64,000 bases of DNA from Rhinopithecus roxellana (Eukaryota; Chordata; Mammalia; Primates; Cercopithecidae), in NCBI RefSeq assembly GCF_007565055.1, contig NC_044566.1:99525797-99589796 (forward strand). Direction: 5' to 3'. Under the pieces are notes generated by a model that was not told the origin of the DNA, searched no databases, and saw only the letters and a list, made by a program, of their open reading frames with translations. Below are positions 12,747-25,007 of this stretch, one piece after another; within the stretch, counting starts at the first letter, position 1; each line of letters starts with the position of its first letter. Both the position numbers and the translations under genes were made by a program.

Positions 12747-13050
12747 GGCTGGGTGCAGTGACTCACATCTGTAATCCCAGCACTTTGGGAGGTCAAGATG
12801 GGAGGATTGCCTGAGCCTAGGAGTTCAAGAGCAGCCTGGGCAACATAGCAAGACCCTATCACCACAAAAATAAAAAATTAGGCATGGTGGCACACACGTG
12901 TAGACCCAACTGAGGCTGAGGCAAGAGGATCTCTTGAGACCAGAAGGTCAAGACTGCACTGAACCGTGATTGCACCACTGCACTCCAGCCTGTGTGACAG
13001 TGAGTCTTGTCTCAAAACAAACAAACAAACAACAACAGCAAAAAACAATG
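12747..13050 (+). mobile_element. AluJ, sense (left arm copy)
   Basis: 'ggctgggtgcagtgactcac' to 'tgacagtgagtcttgtctc' with a (CAAA)n tail. Compared with the mirror copy it lacks an A in 'gtgag(a)tcttg'; here the mirror copy is closer to Alu consensus, so at least one indel lies in this arm. Confidence 0.9.
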
Positions 13051-13455
13051 AGTAAGGTTTAGTTTCCATTTTCAAGGAGTTGATTGTCTGGAAGAAGAGA
13101 CAAGGGAATAAAAGAAATCCTAATTCCATAGAGACCAGAATAAAATGTACTGGAGGAAATTGAACTTGGATATGTACAATATTCAAATCTTAGCAGCCAG
13201 TTGGCCTCACTCCATTCTTCAACCATTTTATATCAGCACACATTTACTGTCTCTTATTCTAGACTGAGATCTAGTTTTCTCAAACTGTTTCTAGGGCATA
13301 CATAGCTCCTGTCACTTCAAGTCATCCCTGTATGATCCATAGATAGAGTTAAGGCCCAAGCTGCCTTACATTTGAAGACTACGGTGAAGGAAGACCTCAT
13401 GCTTGCATCTCATGGCATTCCTGATGTTAGTGGAGAGGAGAAAGGGGAGGGATGG

Positions 13456-13832
13456 TCTATTGGTCAACTCGGGGTGCCATAAGAAATGCCACAGATGGTG
13501 CTTAAACAGCCAACATTTATTTCTCACAGTTCTGGATGCTGGAAGTTTAAGATCAAGTTGCCTGCAAGTTTGGGTTTCTCCTGAGACCTCTCTCCTTTGT
13601 TTTTAGACAGCTGCCTTCTCACTGAGTGAGGACACCACCTTTGCTCTGTGCCAACACATGGCTGGTGTCTCTTCTTCTCATAAGGACAACCGTCCTTTTG
13701 GATTAGGACCCCACTGATTTAACCTTAATTACCTCCTTAGAGGCACTATTTCCTAGTAAAGTCACGTTAGGGATTAGGGGCTTTAACATATGAATTTTGG
13801 GGAGACACAATTCAGTCCATAACAGAGTTTAC
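13456..13832 (-). mobile_element. MLT1 MaLR LTR, antisense (left arm copy)
   Basis: Reverse complement of an MLT1 LTR: 'cacagttctggatgctggaa', 'cttctcataaggacaac', 'taattacctccttag', 'acacaattcagtccataaca'. Old solo LTR. Confidence 0.85.
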
Positions 13833-14004
13833 AACATTTAGCTTAGGGACTTGGAATCACGCTCAGAGGTATCTGGCTGTGTTTCAGACTTTCTAAATGT
13901 TTCTCTTTCTGGGCCATTCACTGGTAAAAGAATAGATCCTCTCAAAATTGGTGCACCTGCTTCAGAACCTTCAAGTGACATCATGGGCAGATAACTACTT
14001 TCAC

Positions 14005-15051
14005 AGCTGCAGGGTTTTATTTATTTATTTGTTCTAGATTCTTTTTTATTATGGTAAAATACACACAACATGAAAATACCATTAGTGACATTTAGTATAT
14101 TCGTAATGTGTGCAACCATCACCACTGTCTGGCTCCAGAACATTTTCACCCCAGAAGGAAACCGTGTACCCATTAAGCAGTCACTTCCCCTTCTTCCTTC
14201 CTCCCAGCCCCTGACAGGCACTGATCTACTTTGAAAGAAAAAATTTGTAGAGACAGGGTCCCACTATGTTACCCAGGCCAATATTAAACTGCTGGGCTGA
14301 AGCAATCCACCTGTCTCAACCCCTACAAAGTGTTAGGATGACAGGAGTGAGCCACTACACCCAGCTCTGATCTACTTTCTGTCTCTTTGGATTTGCCTCT
14401 TCTGGACATTTTATATAAATGGGCTCATGCAGTATGTGCCTTTTGTGTCTGCTTTCTCTCACTTGCCCAGTGTTTTCGAAGTTCTTCTGTGTTGTAGCAT
14501 GTATTCATGCTTCATTTCTTTTTATGTCCAAATAACATTCCAGTCGTACGAATATAACCCATTTTGTACATCCACTCATTAGTTAGCAGATATTTTAGTA
14601 GTTTCTACCCTTTGGCTATTGTAAATAGTGCTGCTATGGACATTTATATAGAAGTTTTTGTCTCTACATATGTTTTCATCTCTTTGGGGTTACGTAGGAG
14701 TGGACCTGCAGGGTCATATGGTTATTCTATGCCTGACTTTTTGAGGAACTGTCAAGCTTTTTTGCACAGTGGCTGAACCGTTTTACATTCCCATCAACAA
14801 CAGCGTTCAAGGGATCTAATTTCCCTACAACCTTACCAACATTATTTCCCATTATCATCATCATTACTGTTATTGCCATCCTAGTGAAAGTAAAGTGATA
14901 TCTTGTGGTTTTGATTTGCATTTCTCTAATGATTAACGATGTTGGAGGTGTTTTCATGTGCTTATTGGCCTTTTGTAGATCTTATTTGGAGAAATGTCTA
15001 TTCAAGCCAGTTTTTTTGGTTGGGTTGCCTTTTTGTTCTGGGTTGTAAGAG
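14005..15051 (-). mobile_element. Old L1 (L1M) 3' end, antisense (left arm copy)
   Basis: Reverse complement of L1 ORF2 end and 3' UTR: 'tatggtaaaatacacacaac', 'gtgcaaccatcaccactgtc', 'ccatcaacaacagcg', 'tttgatttgcatttctctaa'. Interrupted by an Alu monomer at 14241-14366. The palindrome centre truncates it. Confidence 0.9.
14241..14366 (-). mobile_element. Alu left monomer (FLAM-type), antisense
   Basis: Single-arm Alu, 'tagagacagggtcccactat' to 'gtgagccactacacccag'. It is inserted in the L1 with duplicated 'tgatctacttt' on both sides, showing a real retrotransposition into L1. Confidence 0.9.
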
Positions 15052-15056
15052 TGTGT
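15052..15056. other. Palindrome spacer 'tgtgt'
   Basis: Only five bases separate 'gggttgtaagag' from its complement 'ctcttacaaccc'. There is no loop of biological length and no sequencing-adapter-like insert. Confidence 0.95.
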
Positions 15057-16088
15057 CTCTTACAACCCAGAACAAAAAGGCAACCCAACCAAAAAAACTG
15101 GCTTGAATAGACATTTCTCCAAATAAGATCTACAAAAGGCCAATAAGCACATGAAAACACCTCCAACATCGTTAATCATTAGAGAAATGCAAATCAAAAC
15201 CACAAGATATCACTTTACTTTCACTAGGATGGCAATAACAGTAATGATGATGATAATGGGAAATAATGTTGGTAAGGTTGTAGGGAAATTAGATCCCTTG
15301 AACGCGCTGTTGTTGATGGGAATGTAAAACGGTTCAGCCACTGTGCAAAAAAGCTTGACAGTTCCTCAAAAAGTCAGGCATAGAATAACCATATGACCCT
15401 GCAGGTCCACTCCTACGTAACCCAAAGAGATGAAAACATATGTAGAGACAAAAACTTCTATATAAATGTCCATAGCAGCACTATTTACAATAGCCAAAGG
15501 GTAGAAACTACTAAAATATCTGCTAACTAATGAGTGGATGTACAAAATGGGTTATATTCGTACGACTGGAATGTTATTTGGACATAAAAAGAAATGAAGC
15601 ATGAATACATGCTACAACACAGAAGAACTTCGAAAACACTGGGCAAGTGAGAGAAAGCAGACACAAAAGGCACATACTGCATGAGCCCATTTATATAAAA
15701 TGTCCAGAAGAGGCAAATCCAAAGAGACAGAAAGTAGATCAGAGGGGTGTAGTGGCTCACTCCTGTCATCCTAACACTTTGTAGGGGTTGAGACAGGTGG
15801 ATTGCTTCAGCCCAGCAGTTTAATATTGGCCTGGGTAACATAGTGGGACCCTATCTCTACAAATTTTTTCTTTCAAAGTAGATCAGTGCCTGTCAGGGGC
15901 TGGGAGGAAGGAAGAAGGGGAAGTGACTGCTTAATAGGGTACACGGTTTCCTTCTGGGGTGAAAATGTTCTGGAGCCAGACAGTGGTGATGGTTGCACAC
16001 ATTACGAATATACTAAATGTCACTAATGGTATTTCATGTTGTGTGTATTTTACCATAATAAAAAAGAATCTAGAACAAATAAATAAAT
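15057..16088 (+). mobile_element. Old L1 (L1M) 3' end, sense (right arm copy)
   Basis: Mirror of the left-arm L1. 'aatgcaaatcaaaaccacaa', 'cctcaaaaagtcaggcatag', 'cagcactatttacaatagcc', 'gtgatggttgcacacattac', ending in an A-rich tail at about 16088. Interrupted by an Alu monomer at 15744-15873. Confidence 0.9.
15744..15873 (+). mobile_element. Alu left monomer (FLAM-type), sense
   Basis: Single-arm Alu bounded by 'aaagtagatcag' on both sides. The junction reads 'cagaggggtg' where the left-arm copy has two more bases, one of the inter-arm indels. Confidence 0.9.
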
Positions 16089-16275
16089 AAAACCCTGCAG
16101 CTGTGAAAGGAGTTATCTGCCCATGATGTCACTTGAAGGTTCTGAAGCAGGTGCAACCAATTTTGAGAGGATCTATTCTTTTACCAGTGAATGGCCCAGA
16201 AAGAGAACATTTAGAAAGTCTGAAACACAGCCAGATACCTCTGAGCGTGATTCCAAGTCCCTAAGCTAAATGTTG

Positions 16276-16652
16276 TAAACTCTGTTACGGACTGAATTGT
16301 GTCTCCCCAAAATTCATATGTTAAAGCCCCTAATCCCTAACGTGACTTTACTAGGAAATAGTGCCTCTAAGGAGGTAATTAAGGTTTAAATCAGTGGGGT
16401 CCTAATCCAAAAGGACGGTTGTCCTTATGAGAAGAAGAGACACCAGCCATGTGTTGGCACAGAGCAAAGGTGGTGTCCTCACTCAGTGAGAAGGCAGCTG
16501 TCTAAAACAAAGGAGAGAGGTCTCAGGAGAAACCCAAACTTGCAGGCAACTTGATCTTAAACTTCCAGCATCCAGAACTGTGAGAAATAAATGTTGGCTG
16601 TTTAAGCACCATCTGTGGCAATTTCTTATGGCACCCCGAGTTGACCAATAGA
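16276..16652 (+). mobile_element. MLT1 MaLR LTR, sense (right arm copy)
   Basis: 'ttacggactgaattgtgtct', 'aattcatatgttaaagcccc', 'cttatgagaagaagagacac', 'gaactgtgagaaataaatg' in MLT1 order. Mirror of 13456-13832. Confidence 0.85.
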
Positions 16653-17057
16653 CCATCCCTCCCCTTTCTCCTCTCCACTAACATCAGGAATGCCATGAGA
16701 TGCAAGCATGAGGTCTTCCTTCACCGTAGTCTTCAAATGTAAGGCAGCTTGGGCCTTAACTCTATCTATGGATCATACAGGGATGACTTGAAGTGACAGG
16801 AGCTATGTATGCCCTAGAAACAGTTTGAGAAAACTAGATCTCAGTCTAGAATAGAGACAGTAAATGTGTGCTGATATAAAATGGTTGAAGAATGGAGTGA
16901 GGCCAACTGGCTGCTAAGATTTGAATATTGTACATATCCAAGTTCAATTTCCTCCAGTACATTTTATTCTGGTCTCTATGGAATTAGGATTTCTTTTATT
17001 CCCTTGTCTCTTCTTCCAGACAATCAACTCCTTGAAAATGGAAACTAAACCTTACTC

Positions 17058-17361
17058 ATTGTTTTTGCTGTTGTTGTTTGTTTGTTTTGTTTTGAGACAA
17101 GATCTCACTGTCACACAGGCTGGAGTGCAGTGGTGCAATCACGGTTCAGTGCAGTCTTGACCTTCTGGTCTCAAGAGATCCTCTTGCCTCAGCCTCAGTT
17201 GGGTCTACACGTGTGTGCCACCATGCCTAATTTTTATTTTTGTGGTGATAGGGTCTTGCTATGTTGCCCAGGCTGCTCTTGAACTCCTAGGCTCAGGCAA
17301 TCCTCCCATCTTGACCTCCCAAAGTGCTGGGATTACAGATGTGAGTCACTGCACCCAGCCC
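17058..17361 (-). mobile_element. AluJ, antisense (right arm copy)
   Basis: 'tttgagacaagatctcactg' to 'gtgagtcactgcacccagcc'. Mirror of 12747-13050, with several homopolymer-length differences in the (TTTG)n tail. Confidence 0.9.
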
Positions 17362-17404
17362 TTGCTTATTTCTGAGTGCTCTGAATGCTGGACATAGAGT
17401 AGGC

Positions 17405-17462
17405 TCAATTTATCCATTCAATAAATATTTATTAAGCATGTACTATATGCCAGGCACAAAAA
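17405..17462 (-). mobile_element. L2/MIR-type 3' tail (right arm copy)
   Basis: Mirror of 12645-12703: 'tcaataaatatttattaagc' then 'actatatgccaggcac'. Confidence 0.6.
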
Positions 17463-17599
17463 TCCTCAATATTGACTTATTAGTTTCAAGGAATTTGAAA
17501 CCAGTGAAATTACCTAACTGTGAAAATCATTCTGAGTACTGTACAGCAGCTCGGATATAGGCTATCTGAAAAGACTAGGGGAAAAAAAATATCTGATGC

Positions 17600-17893
17600 T
17601 TCCTCGCACCCAGTGGTTCACACCTGTAATCCCAGCACTTTGGGAGGCCAAGGCAGGGGATCATTTGAGCTCAGGAACCAGCCTGGCCAATATGGTGAAA
17701 CCCTGTCTCTACTAAAAATACAAAAACCAGCCAGGTGTGGTGGTGCACACCTGTAATCCCAGCTACTAGGGAGGCTGAGGGATGAGAATCACCTGAATAA
17801 AGGAGGTGGCTGTTGCAGCAAGCTGAAATTGTGCCACTGTGCTCCAGCCTGGGCGATAGAGCTAGATTCCATCTAAAAATAAATAAATAAAAA
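17600..17893 (+). mobile_element. Alu, sense (right arm copy)
   Basis: 'gcacccagtggttcacacct' to 'agagctagattccatc' and an (AAAT)n tail. Mirror of 12214-12509. Confidence 0.93.
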
Positions 17894-17988
17894 TAACCAA
17901 TGCTTGAGAATAAATCCTTGGACGGTGGTTTTAGAGGGGAAGGTGATTCCTAGTGATTCCTAGTACATAGCCTCCCATGGTCCTGCCC

Positions 17989-19274
17989 CCACAGATTCGA
18001 GGCTTAAAATAAGAGTTTTGCAATGAAAGAAGATGCAAAAAAGGAACGAGTTGTTTCCTCTCCATTACCATGTGAAAGAAAAATGTAAGCTACCCACAGA
18101 CGGACAGTAGGACATGGCAGCTATGTGCTGTCATTGGCGGTGTTCACTTTGGTTGTAGCTGCCTCATGTTCAGTATCGGTGGACAATGGCAGTGCCAGTG
18201 CCTTCTGCAGCACTAGCTGTATCTCCCGGACTTCTGCTCTCAGAATAGAAGGCATGGCTGAGAGCTAGAGGAGGGATGAGGAAACTGTGCCCACTTCCTG
18301 GTGACCAGGAATATGAGTTCGAGAAGCAGCTGGAGACACTTTTCAGGGATTCCCACAGTGGAGACACATTTCTGAATGGGATGGAGCAAGAGGAGGTAGA
18401 GAAATGTTTTGTACGAAATTTTATTGTTTTACATTCAGGCTGAGAAACTAGATTGCTTGAATATAATTTCACATTTTTAAATAAAATAATTCAGAAGGCA
18501 TTTTTGGATCATAGTTTCCTTGAGATTTCTCATTATTAAAATTATTGTTTTTATATGATCAGGTCGTAGGGAAAAAAGTCCCATTGATCCTGGGTGTTTA
18601 GATTTGGTATAAACAGGAACTCCCTTTATCAAAGCTGCCTTAGCAGCCTCCTGGTAAAGACATGAAAAGATAAAGAATCATTGTGCTGCTTATTTTAACA
18701 GAAGCAGAATTATGGCCTTCACAGCACAGCCTCACAGTGGCCGCAATTATCCCTGTCCAAATACGTTCACTTTTTCAAACCAAGCCCTCCCTCGTTCTAT
18801 GGTTTCAACCTCATTTTTGTACCTTTTGGATTAGTAAGAGATTTTCTTTGGCTTTTGGAAGAAGTCAACCTCTCAGGAAACAATTGAATTAAACTTCATG
18901 TTTGTTTAAGGAGTCCTTGGATAGTACCCCACATCTGCCTTTCCTCAAAATGTCTCCGATGAAAGAATAAACAGAATGTTCTGCATTGTGTGGTATCCAA
19001 ATGAGCAGGAAAATGTTTAACAAGTTCCATATTCTGAAAAATGTTATCGTCCCAATAACACCGTAAGACTTGTTAAGTATTTCAGACCATTTCACAGCTT
19101 TACAGCATTCAGTACACTTCTGGCTTCATACTGTTAATTCTTATATAATGTAGTAGTTATCTAGAGAGCCTTCAACTAGCTAGCCTTCATTACCGAATTA
19201 GAAGGAACGGTTTTTTTGTTTTTTATTGTTTTTACGTTAGAAAATATATTTGAACAGATGAAGTTCAATCAGCT
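17989..19274. other. Unassigned DNA right of the palindrome
   Basis: No repeat or gene recognised. The longest frame (18170-18472, minus) has no known domain. Confidence 0.4.
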
Positions 19275-19370
19275 AATAGCCGCTATTTATTGAGCATCTG
19301 GTTTGTGCCAGGCATTGTGCTAAATTTTTGACATCATTATAGTGTCTCATCTAATAAATACATTGTTAAG
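19275..19370 (+). mobile_element. MIR SINE, sense
   Basis: 'ctatttattgagcatctgg' followed by 'tgtgccaggcattgtgctaa' and 'catcattatagtgtctcat', the MIR 5'-central region. Confidence 0.75.
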
Positions 19371-20211
19371 TAAGGTTTAAAAAAAAAGGTTTCACTTCAT
19401 CTGCTTTTCTAAAATTTCCTAAGTTGAAAAGAAATTTCCAGCCTATGCAGAATGTTATCCAAGTATTTTAACACAAAGCCTTTTCTAGTTTTTATTTTCA
19501 ATGAACTGTTTTCTCATGTTACACAAATGAGATGCGATATCTTATCAGAAAAAAAAATCCACAAAGCACTGGCATTCTTAATTTCTATTACTAATTTCCT
19601 TTTGGTGCACAATGGTTTCGTTTTATTAGGTGTACATATTTTTAGTTACTTTATTCCTGGAAGTGGAACAATTTATTTTGGAGACATGAGGCCCAGAAGA
19701 AAATACTAGAAAAATGCAAAACAGAAAGTATAGAAAAGTTTAAGATGATTATTATTATGCACAAAGAAAGCAAAGGGGGAAGTTGCTCCGAAACTATCTT
19801 TAACAACGTGAAGGAATATTTTAGGAGGCACCTGAGTACAGAGAAGACAGACCAGAGGAAGTGGAGTTGAATTACAGAAAAGTGGTATTTAAAGAACACT
19901 CTCTAACCAACATAGATGCAGAAACGGTCATGCAGATGACTTGAGAGGTGAGGAGATCTCCCAACCCCTCTGTTTCTTAAAGACTTGTGAAATCACCTCT
20001 AGCTTTAGAAGGAGAGGGGGAGTCTTCGGATATTACTATGCCAGTGGACAGGGCCAGCACTGGTTAAATCCTGGAGGCTTACTAGGATTTCTTTCTACCT
20101 TACTATACAGTGAAACATTTTGAGGCTTGTCATAAAGAAAACAGCAAACATGGTTGATGTTTGTTCTTTTGACACAGGTCAATCTTCCTGACTTCCTCAA
20201 ACAAATAAAAA
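19371..20211. other. Unassigned non-coding DNA
   Basis: AT-rich, no repeat or gene recognised. The 19452-19709 plus-strand frame is hydrophobic by composition only. Confidence 0.4.
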
Positions 20212-20510
20212 GATGATGATGATGATGATTTGAGACAGAGTCTGGCTGTGTCACCCAGGCTGGAGTGCAGTGGTGAGGTCTCAGCTCACTGCAACCTCTG
20301 CCTCCCAGATTCAAGCAATTCTGCCTCCGCCTCCTGAGTAGCTGGGATTACAGGCATGTGCCACCACACCTGGCTAATTTTTGTATTTTTAGTAGAGATG
20401 GGGTTTCACCGTGTTGGCCAGGCTGGTCTCGAGCTCCTGACCTCAGGTGATCCACTTGCCTCCGCCTCCCAAAGTGCTGAGATTACAGGCGTGAGCCACC
20501 CTGCCCGGCC
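20212..20510 (-). mobile_element. Alu, antisense, tail turned into (GAT)n
   Basis: Alu from 'tttgagacagagtctggctg' to 'gtgagccaccctgcccggcc'. The expected poly-T is replaced by six 'gat' units, an A-tail that evolved into a trinucleotide microsatellite. Duplicated 'taaaaagat' on both flanks. Confidence 0.93.
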
Positions 20511-21644
20511 TAAAAAGATTTTTAAACAAGACAAAATTGTGACTGCTATTAAATGTATCTGGTAACTGATTCCAATAGTATTTCAATGCTTTGGAACAAT
20601 AACCATTTTTAGTGCTTTTGAGAGTGTAAAGAAAGGGAGAGCAGAGAGTGACTTGCCACAGGCCTGCTGCCTGGAGACCTGGTAATCTGTGGGAGTAACA
20701 CAGTTCCGACTTCTGCACTCTGGAAAGCCAGAGTCAGTTTCAGATGTAGGCAATTTACATTTATAGACCGGGTCAAGCAAATTGGACAGTTTAAGTGAGC
20801 ACTGAATGAATGGGAACATAAATATGTTGGGGCCTATAAATGGTCATATTTATGGAGTGCAGTAAAATCCGTATCTCTCCCCACTTGGAGAAACTTTGCC
20901 AAGTGGATTGAATGCAGTGGTCACGATACTGAGTGCTGAAACCACGGGAGAGGCAAACTCTGTTCTTGATATTGAACTTCCAGCGTCTATAGTACTATTT
21001 CAGATGCACTTGAATATTCACTATCCCGTGGTAGAGAATGCGTAATAGTGCTAAGAAACATCAACAACATCAACAACAACAACACACAAATAAACGAAGA
21101 AACAAAACCCCCAAACCAAAAGCAAACCACTTCCTTTTGAACTCACTCATAAATCTCCAAAATCTGTACCAGACTGTCAAACTCAGCCTAATTTTTGGGA
21201 AAATATACTCCATATGTCATTTGATAGAAAGAGAAAGATTAAGCCAACTCCAAGTAATAAAAAATGGGTAACCGGTCCCACGGCACAGCACTCACTACTG
21301 TTTTATTCATTATGGTGGGTTCTGTTTGGTAGTCTTAGAAGAGAAGCTGAAGATTGGAGCCTGGCTTACGTTACAATCCGAGTGTCGGAATAGATTTAGC
21401 CTTCCAAATACAGGAAGCACGGTCCTCCAGTTGTTGAACTCTAGTGTGAGCTAGCATGGTGGGGTCTGAGTCCTGAGTAGGGAGCAAGTTCACTAAGCCA
21501 GCAGTCTTTCTAAAAGACAACTAGAGAAATCCAAGAAGAGATCCTCTCTGCCGCTTTGTGTGTCACGGTAAGAAAACACCGCCTCCCTATGGAAATATTC
21601 TGACATTGTTGCTTTGTCTCTAACTCACTGGAGATTCCAAGATA
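20511..21644. other. Unassigned DNA with a (CAA)n tract
   Basis: No gene or family recognised. A (CAA/CAT)n stretch lies at about 21058-21095 ('aacatcaacaacaacaacac'). Confidence 0.45.
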
Positions 21645-21720
21645 AGTATACATATGTAACAAACCTGCACGTTATGCACATGTACCCTAGAACTTAAAGT
21701 ATAATAAAAAAAAAAAAAAA
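21645..21720 (+). mobile_element. L1PA 3' end, severely 5'-truncated
   Basis: Only the last ~75 bases of a primate L1: 'gtaacaaacctgcacgttat', 'gcacatgtaccctagaactt', 'aaagtataataaaa' and a poly-A tail. Typical dead-on-arrival insertion. Confidence 0.88.
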
Positions 21721-21919
21721 GAATAAAGAAAACTTGGGATTCTGATCATTGATGTGTATCAATTTTCACACTCCCTTCATTAATTTCACCATGAGCTATT
21801 GATCTCCGCAGACTTCAGCACTGATTGTTTTTTCCCCACTAAACCAGTTTAAGTGCTCTGGTTTTTACGGAGTGATAAAATCATGCTATGTCTAATTGAC
21901 TAAAATGAATTAGAAACTC

Positions 21920-22100
21920 TGTTTTTTGTTTGTTTTTAACTTTTTATTTGCAAGTAATTTCAAAATAGAGAAAAAGCTGCAAAAATAAAGAACACTACAA
22001 AAGAACCACGGATTGTTAAGATTCTGGGTGATCCATTTTATGTCCATGCGGTGACTCATAAAATTGAATTAACCCTACTCCTGATTTGTGGCTATCTGTC
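21920..22100 (-). mobile_element. Possible ancient L1-associated relic
   Basis: 'ttttatttgcaagtaatttc', 'aaaaagctgcaaaaata', 'ccacggattgttaag' resemble a common old L1 3'-region sequence. Weak; strand is uncertain. Confidence 0.35.
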
Positions 22101-22800
22101 ACATAGACTTATAGACAGAAGCACCATCATTACTAGTTTGACATTGTTTGGTATGACAGAACCCAAACCATTCTCTTGCACTGGTCATTGATTTTTCCCT
22201 GTTTTCAACAAATTATTAAATCTAAATCCTATGCTTAGTGAAATACTATTTGGGTAGCCCACTGCTAGCAGCTTGGCTAACTTCACACATATTATGAGGC
22301 TGAACTTTGGGCCTAAGTGCTAAACTGAATACAATTTTGAGGTCTTCAAATTCAGAGAAAAATATAGGAACACCGTAACAGGCCTAAGACTTCCTAGCTT
22401 TGGCTCTTGCACTCCATCTTCTGGCTAAAAGTTGGTCTTGAGATGTTTAAATTGAATACACCATTCATTACAATTAGTTACATGACATAGAGACTTCAGA
22501 GCATTAGACTGATTTCAGCAAAAGAAACGCATGAACGTTATACCCATGAAAATGTACTACCTCCACAGGAAAAAAAAGCAATTTACAGGATCAGAAGGAA
22601 GATGACTACAAAGCTAAAATGACGTCCTGTGCTCACCTGGAATGCCGATCTGTGATGCTCATGTCAGGAGTATGCAGGCCAAGGTTTTAAGGCCAGGTGG
22701 CACAGGCAGAGAAGAAAGAGGTGGGAGGCGGGGTTAGGCACAGGGAGCCATGGTCTGATTATTGCGATTTTACTTTACATCTTAGGTAACTTTTCTCCAA
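22101..22800. other. Unassigned non-coding DNA
   Basis: Nothing recognised on either strand. Confidence 0.4.
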
Positions 22801-22905
22801 GACACCAGCTCTGAGATCTACACTCCTTGAAGGCAAGAACTGAGTCCTGTTCATCTTTGTATCATCCACAGACCACACAGTGTCTTGTTGAATGAGTGAA
22901 TTAAG
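22801..22905 (+). mobile_element. L2 3' end
   Basis: 'actccttgaaggcaagaact', 'gttcatctttgtatcatcca', 'cttgttgaatgagtgaatta' are in L2 3'-UTR order. Confidence 0.75.
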
Positions 22906-23492
22906 AATGAGCCACTAATGTATTCACTCTTTTTTAAATGTGCAGCCATGCTATTTAAATTAATCTGAAACACAAACATTAAATTTAGAAATATTTCTAG
23001 AAATACGTCTGTGTAGTCACATTTTTCGATTTGCTCCTGAGATGGAGCCTATTTGTGGAAACAAATGATCTATTTAGAGTTCTAATTATTCCAGACCCAG
23101 AGTGGGCTAGAATGAGTATATAGTTTACATCCAAAATTAACTGTTATCTTTTTGGGGTTTTAAAAGCATCATAAACAATTCTACAGATCCTATCTATAGA
23201 TTCCATATGCTTTGGCCTCTTCTGGATTTAACAATATTTGCAACCTACTCTTAAAAGAAGTGAAATAATTGTCATGATGCCATGGTAGTGACTGTCTCAA
23301 CTGTAAGAAACATGAAGGTTTTGGATAATTGAAGCAACGAGACATGGAGACAGGTTTCTACACAACATCAAGTTTAAATCTCCCAGGGACTAGGATCCTT
23401 TTTGCGTAGATAGTCCCTGTCCTTAACCTCATCTATACTTTGACTCTACAAGCTTTGCTGATAAGTTTCACTGAGGGTCAAAATACAATGCA
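22906..23492. other. Unassigned non-coding DNA
   Basis: AT-rich, nothing recognised. Confidence 0.4.
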
Positions 23493-23772
23493 GGGCCAGG
23501 CATGGTGGCTCATGCTTGTAATCCCAGCACTTTGGGAGGCAGGCGCTTGAGCTCAGGAATTTGAGGCCAGCCTGGCCGACATGGTGAAACCCTATCTCTA
23601 TTAAAAGTACAAAAATTAGCTGGGTATGGTGGCTTATGCCTGTAATCCTAGCTACTTGGGAGGCTGAGGCAGGAGAGTCGCTTGAACCCGGGAGGCGGAG
23701 GTTGCTGTGAGTGGAGATCGTGTCACTGGACTCCGGCCTGGGCAACAGAGCGAGACTCCATCTCAAAAAAAT
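23493..23772 (+). mobile_element. Alu, sense
   Basis: 'gggccaggcatggtggctca' to 'agcgagactccatctc'. About 12 bases are lost in the left monomer ('ggaggcaggcgcttgagc'). Flanks share 'aaaatacaatgcag'-like sequence. Confidence 0.94.
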
Positions 23773-23842
23773 ACAAAAGTATACAGTGCAGTATTATAGC
23801 TAATTCTGACCAAAGGGAAAAATAGTGAAAAAGAAGACCTGC

Positions 23843-23922
23843 CGTTTATCAAAGACCTACTGTGCGCCCCATATTCTCTACATGCATTGCCTCCTTTCAT
23901 CATCTAAGCACCACGTGGGATC
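23843..23922 (+). mobile_element. MIR fragment, sense
   Basis: 'tttatcaaagacctactgtg', 'tacatgcattgcctcctttc' follow the MIR core. Confidence 0.6.
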
Positions 23923-24221
23923 ATAGAGACACGCAGAGCTCAGCTTTGGCCTTGCGTTCAGCTAAAATCCTGCTGTCTGCCTTTGCTTCCATTCTGGAAG
24001 CCTGCTTTATGTCACCCCTGAACTTGCATCTGATCAATGGTCATCCACTTGCATAGGCTACCATTGTATCTAATCATTATAAGAACATCAGTGATACAAA
24101 GGTGGTGTGACATTTTAATTTGTTGTTGATATTACGATACAGTTTTCACTTTTAAATATAGATAAACATTCAGTTTGAATGTTTATGACAAAACACATAA
24201 ACAGTGAAAAACCTCCTTTAA

Positions 24222-24555
<334 letters not shown>

Positions 24556-24571
24556 GAATTCATACTTCTTA

Positions 24572-25007
<436 letters not shown>

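Larger units (their letters stand above)
12121..15051 (+). repeat. Left arm of 2.93-kb inverted repeat
   Basis: Reverse complement of 15057-17988 over its whole length; begins 'gggcaggaccatgggagg' directly after the N gap and ends 'gggttgtaagag'. By eye I noted about 18 differences between arms: 3 substitutions and about 15 one- or two-base indels (for example near 12519, 12640, 13005, 13020, 13600, 13903, 14073, 14362, 14804). Contains Alu, AluJ, MLT1 and L1 fragments listed separately. Confidence 0.97.
15057..17988 (-). repeat. Right arm of 2.93-kb inverted repeat
   Basis: Reverse complement of 12121-15051, ending 'cctcccatggtcctgccc', and running on without a gap into 17989. Several of its differences depart from transposon consensus, e.g. 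an extra A in 'gcttaat(a)gggtac' near 15938 in the L1, which the left arm lacks. Errors therefore appear in both arms. Confidence 0.97.

Noticed and set aside
13403..13606. Identical 'MHLMAFLMLVERRKGRDGLLVNSG' peptides at 13403 (plus) and 16523 (minus)
   Set aside because: Not a duplicated gene: they are the same MLT1-flanking sequence in the two palindrome arms.
15040..15068. Palindrome centre as a rho-independent terminator or functional hairpin
   Set aside because: The symmetry extends 2.9 kb on each side and includes transposons, so the local stem is only the middle of the large inverted repeat; bacterial terminators do not apply in a primate genome.
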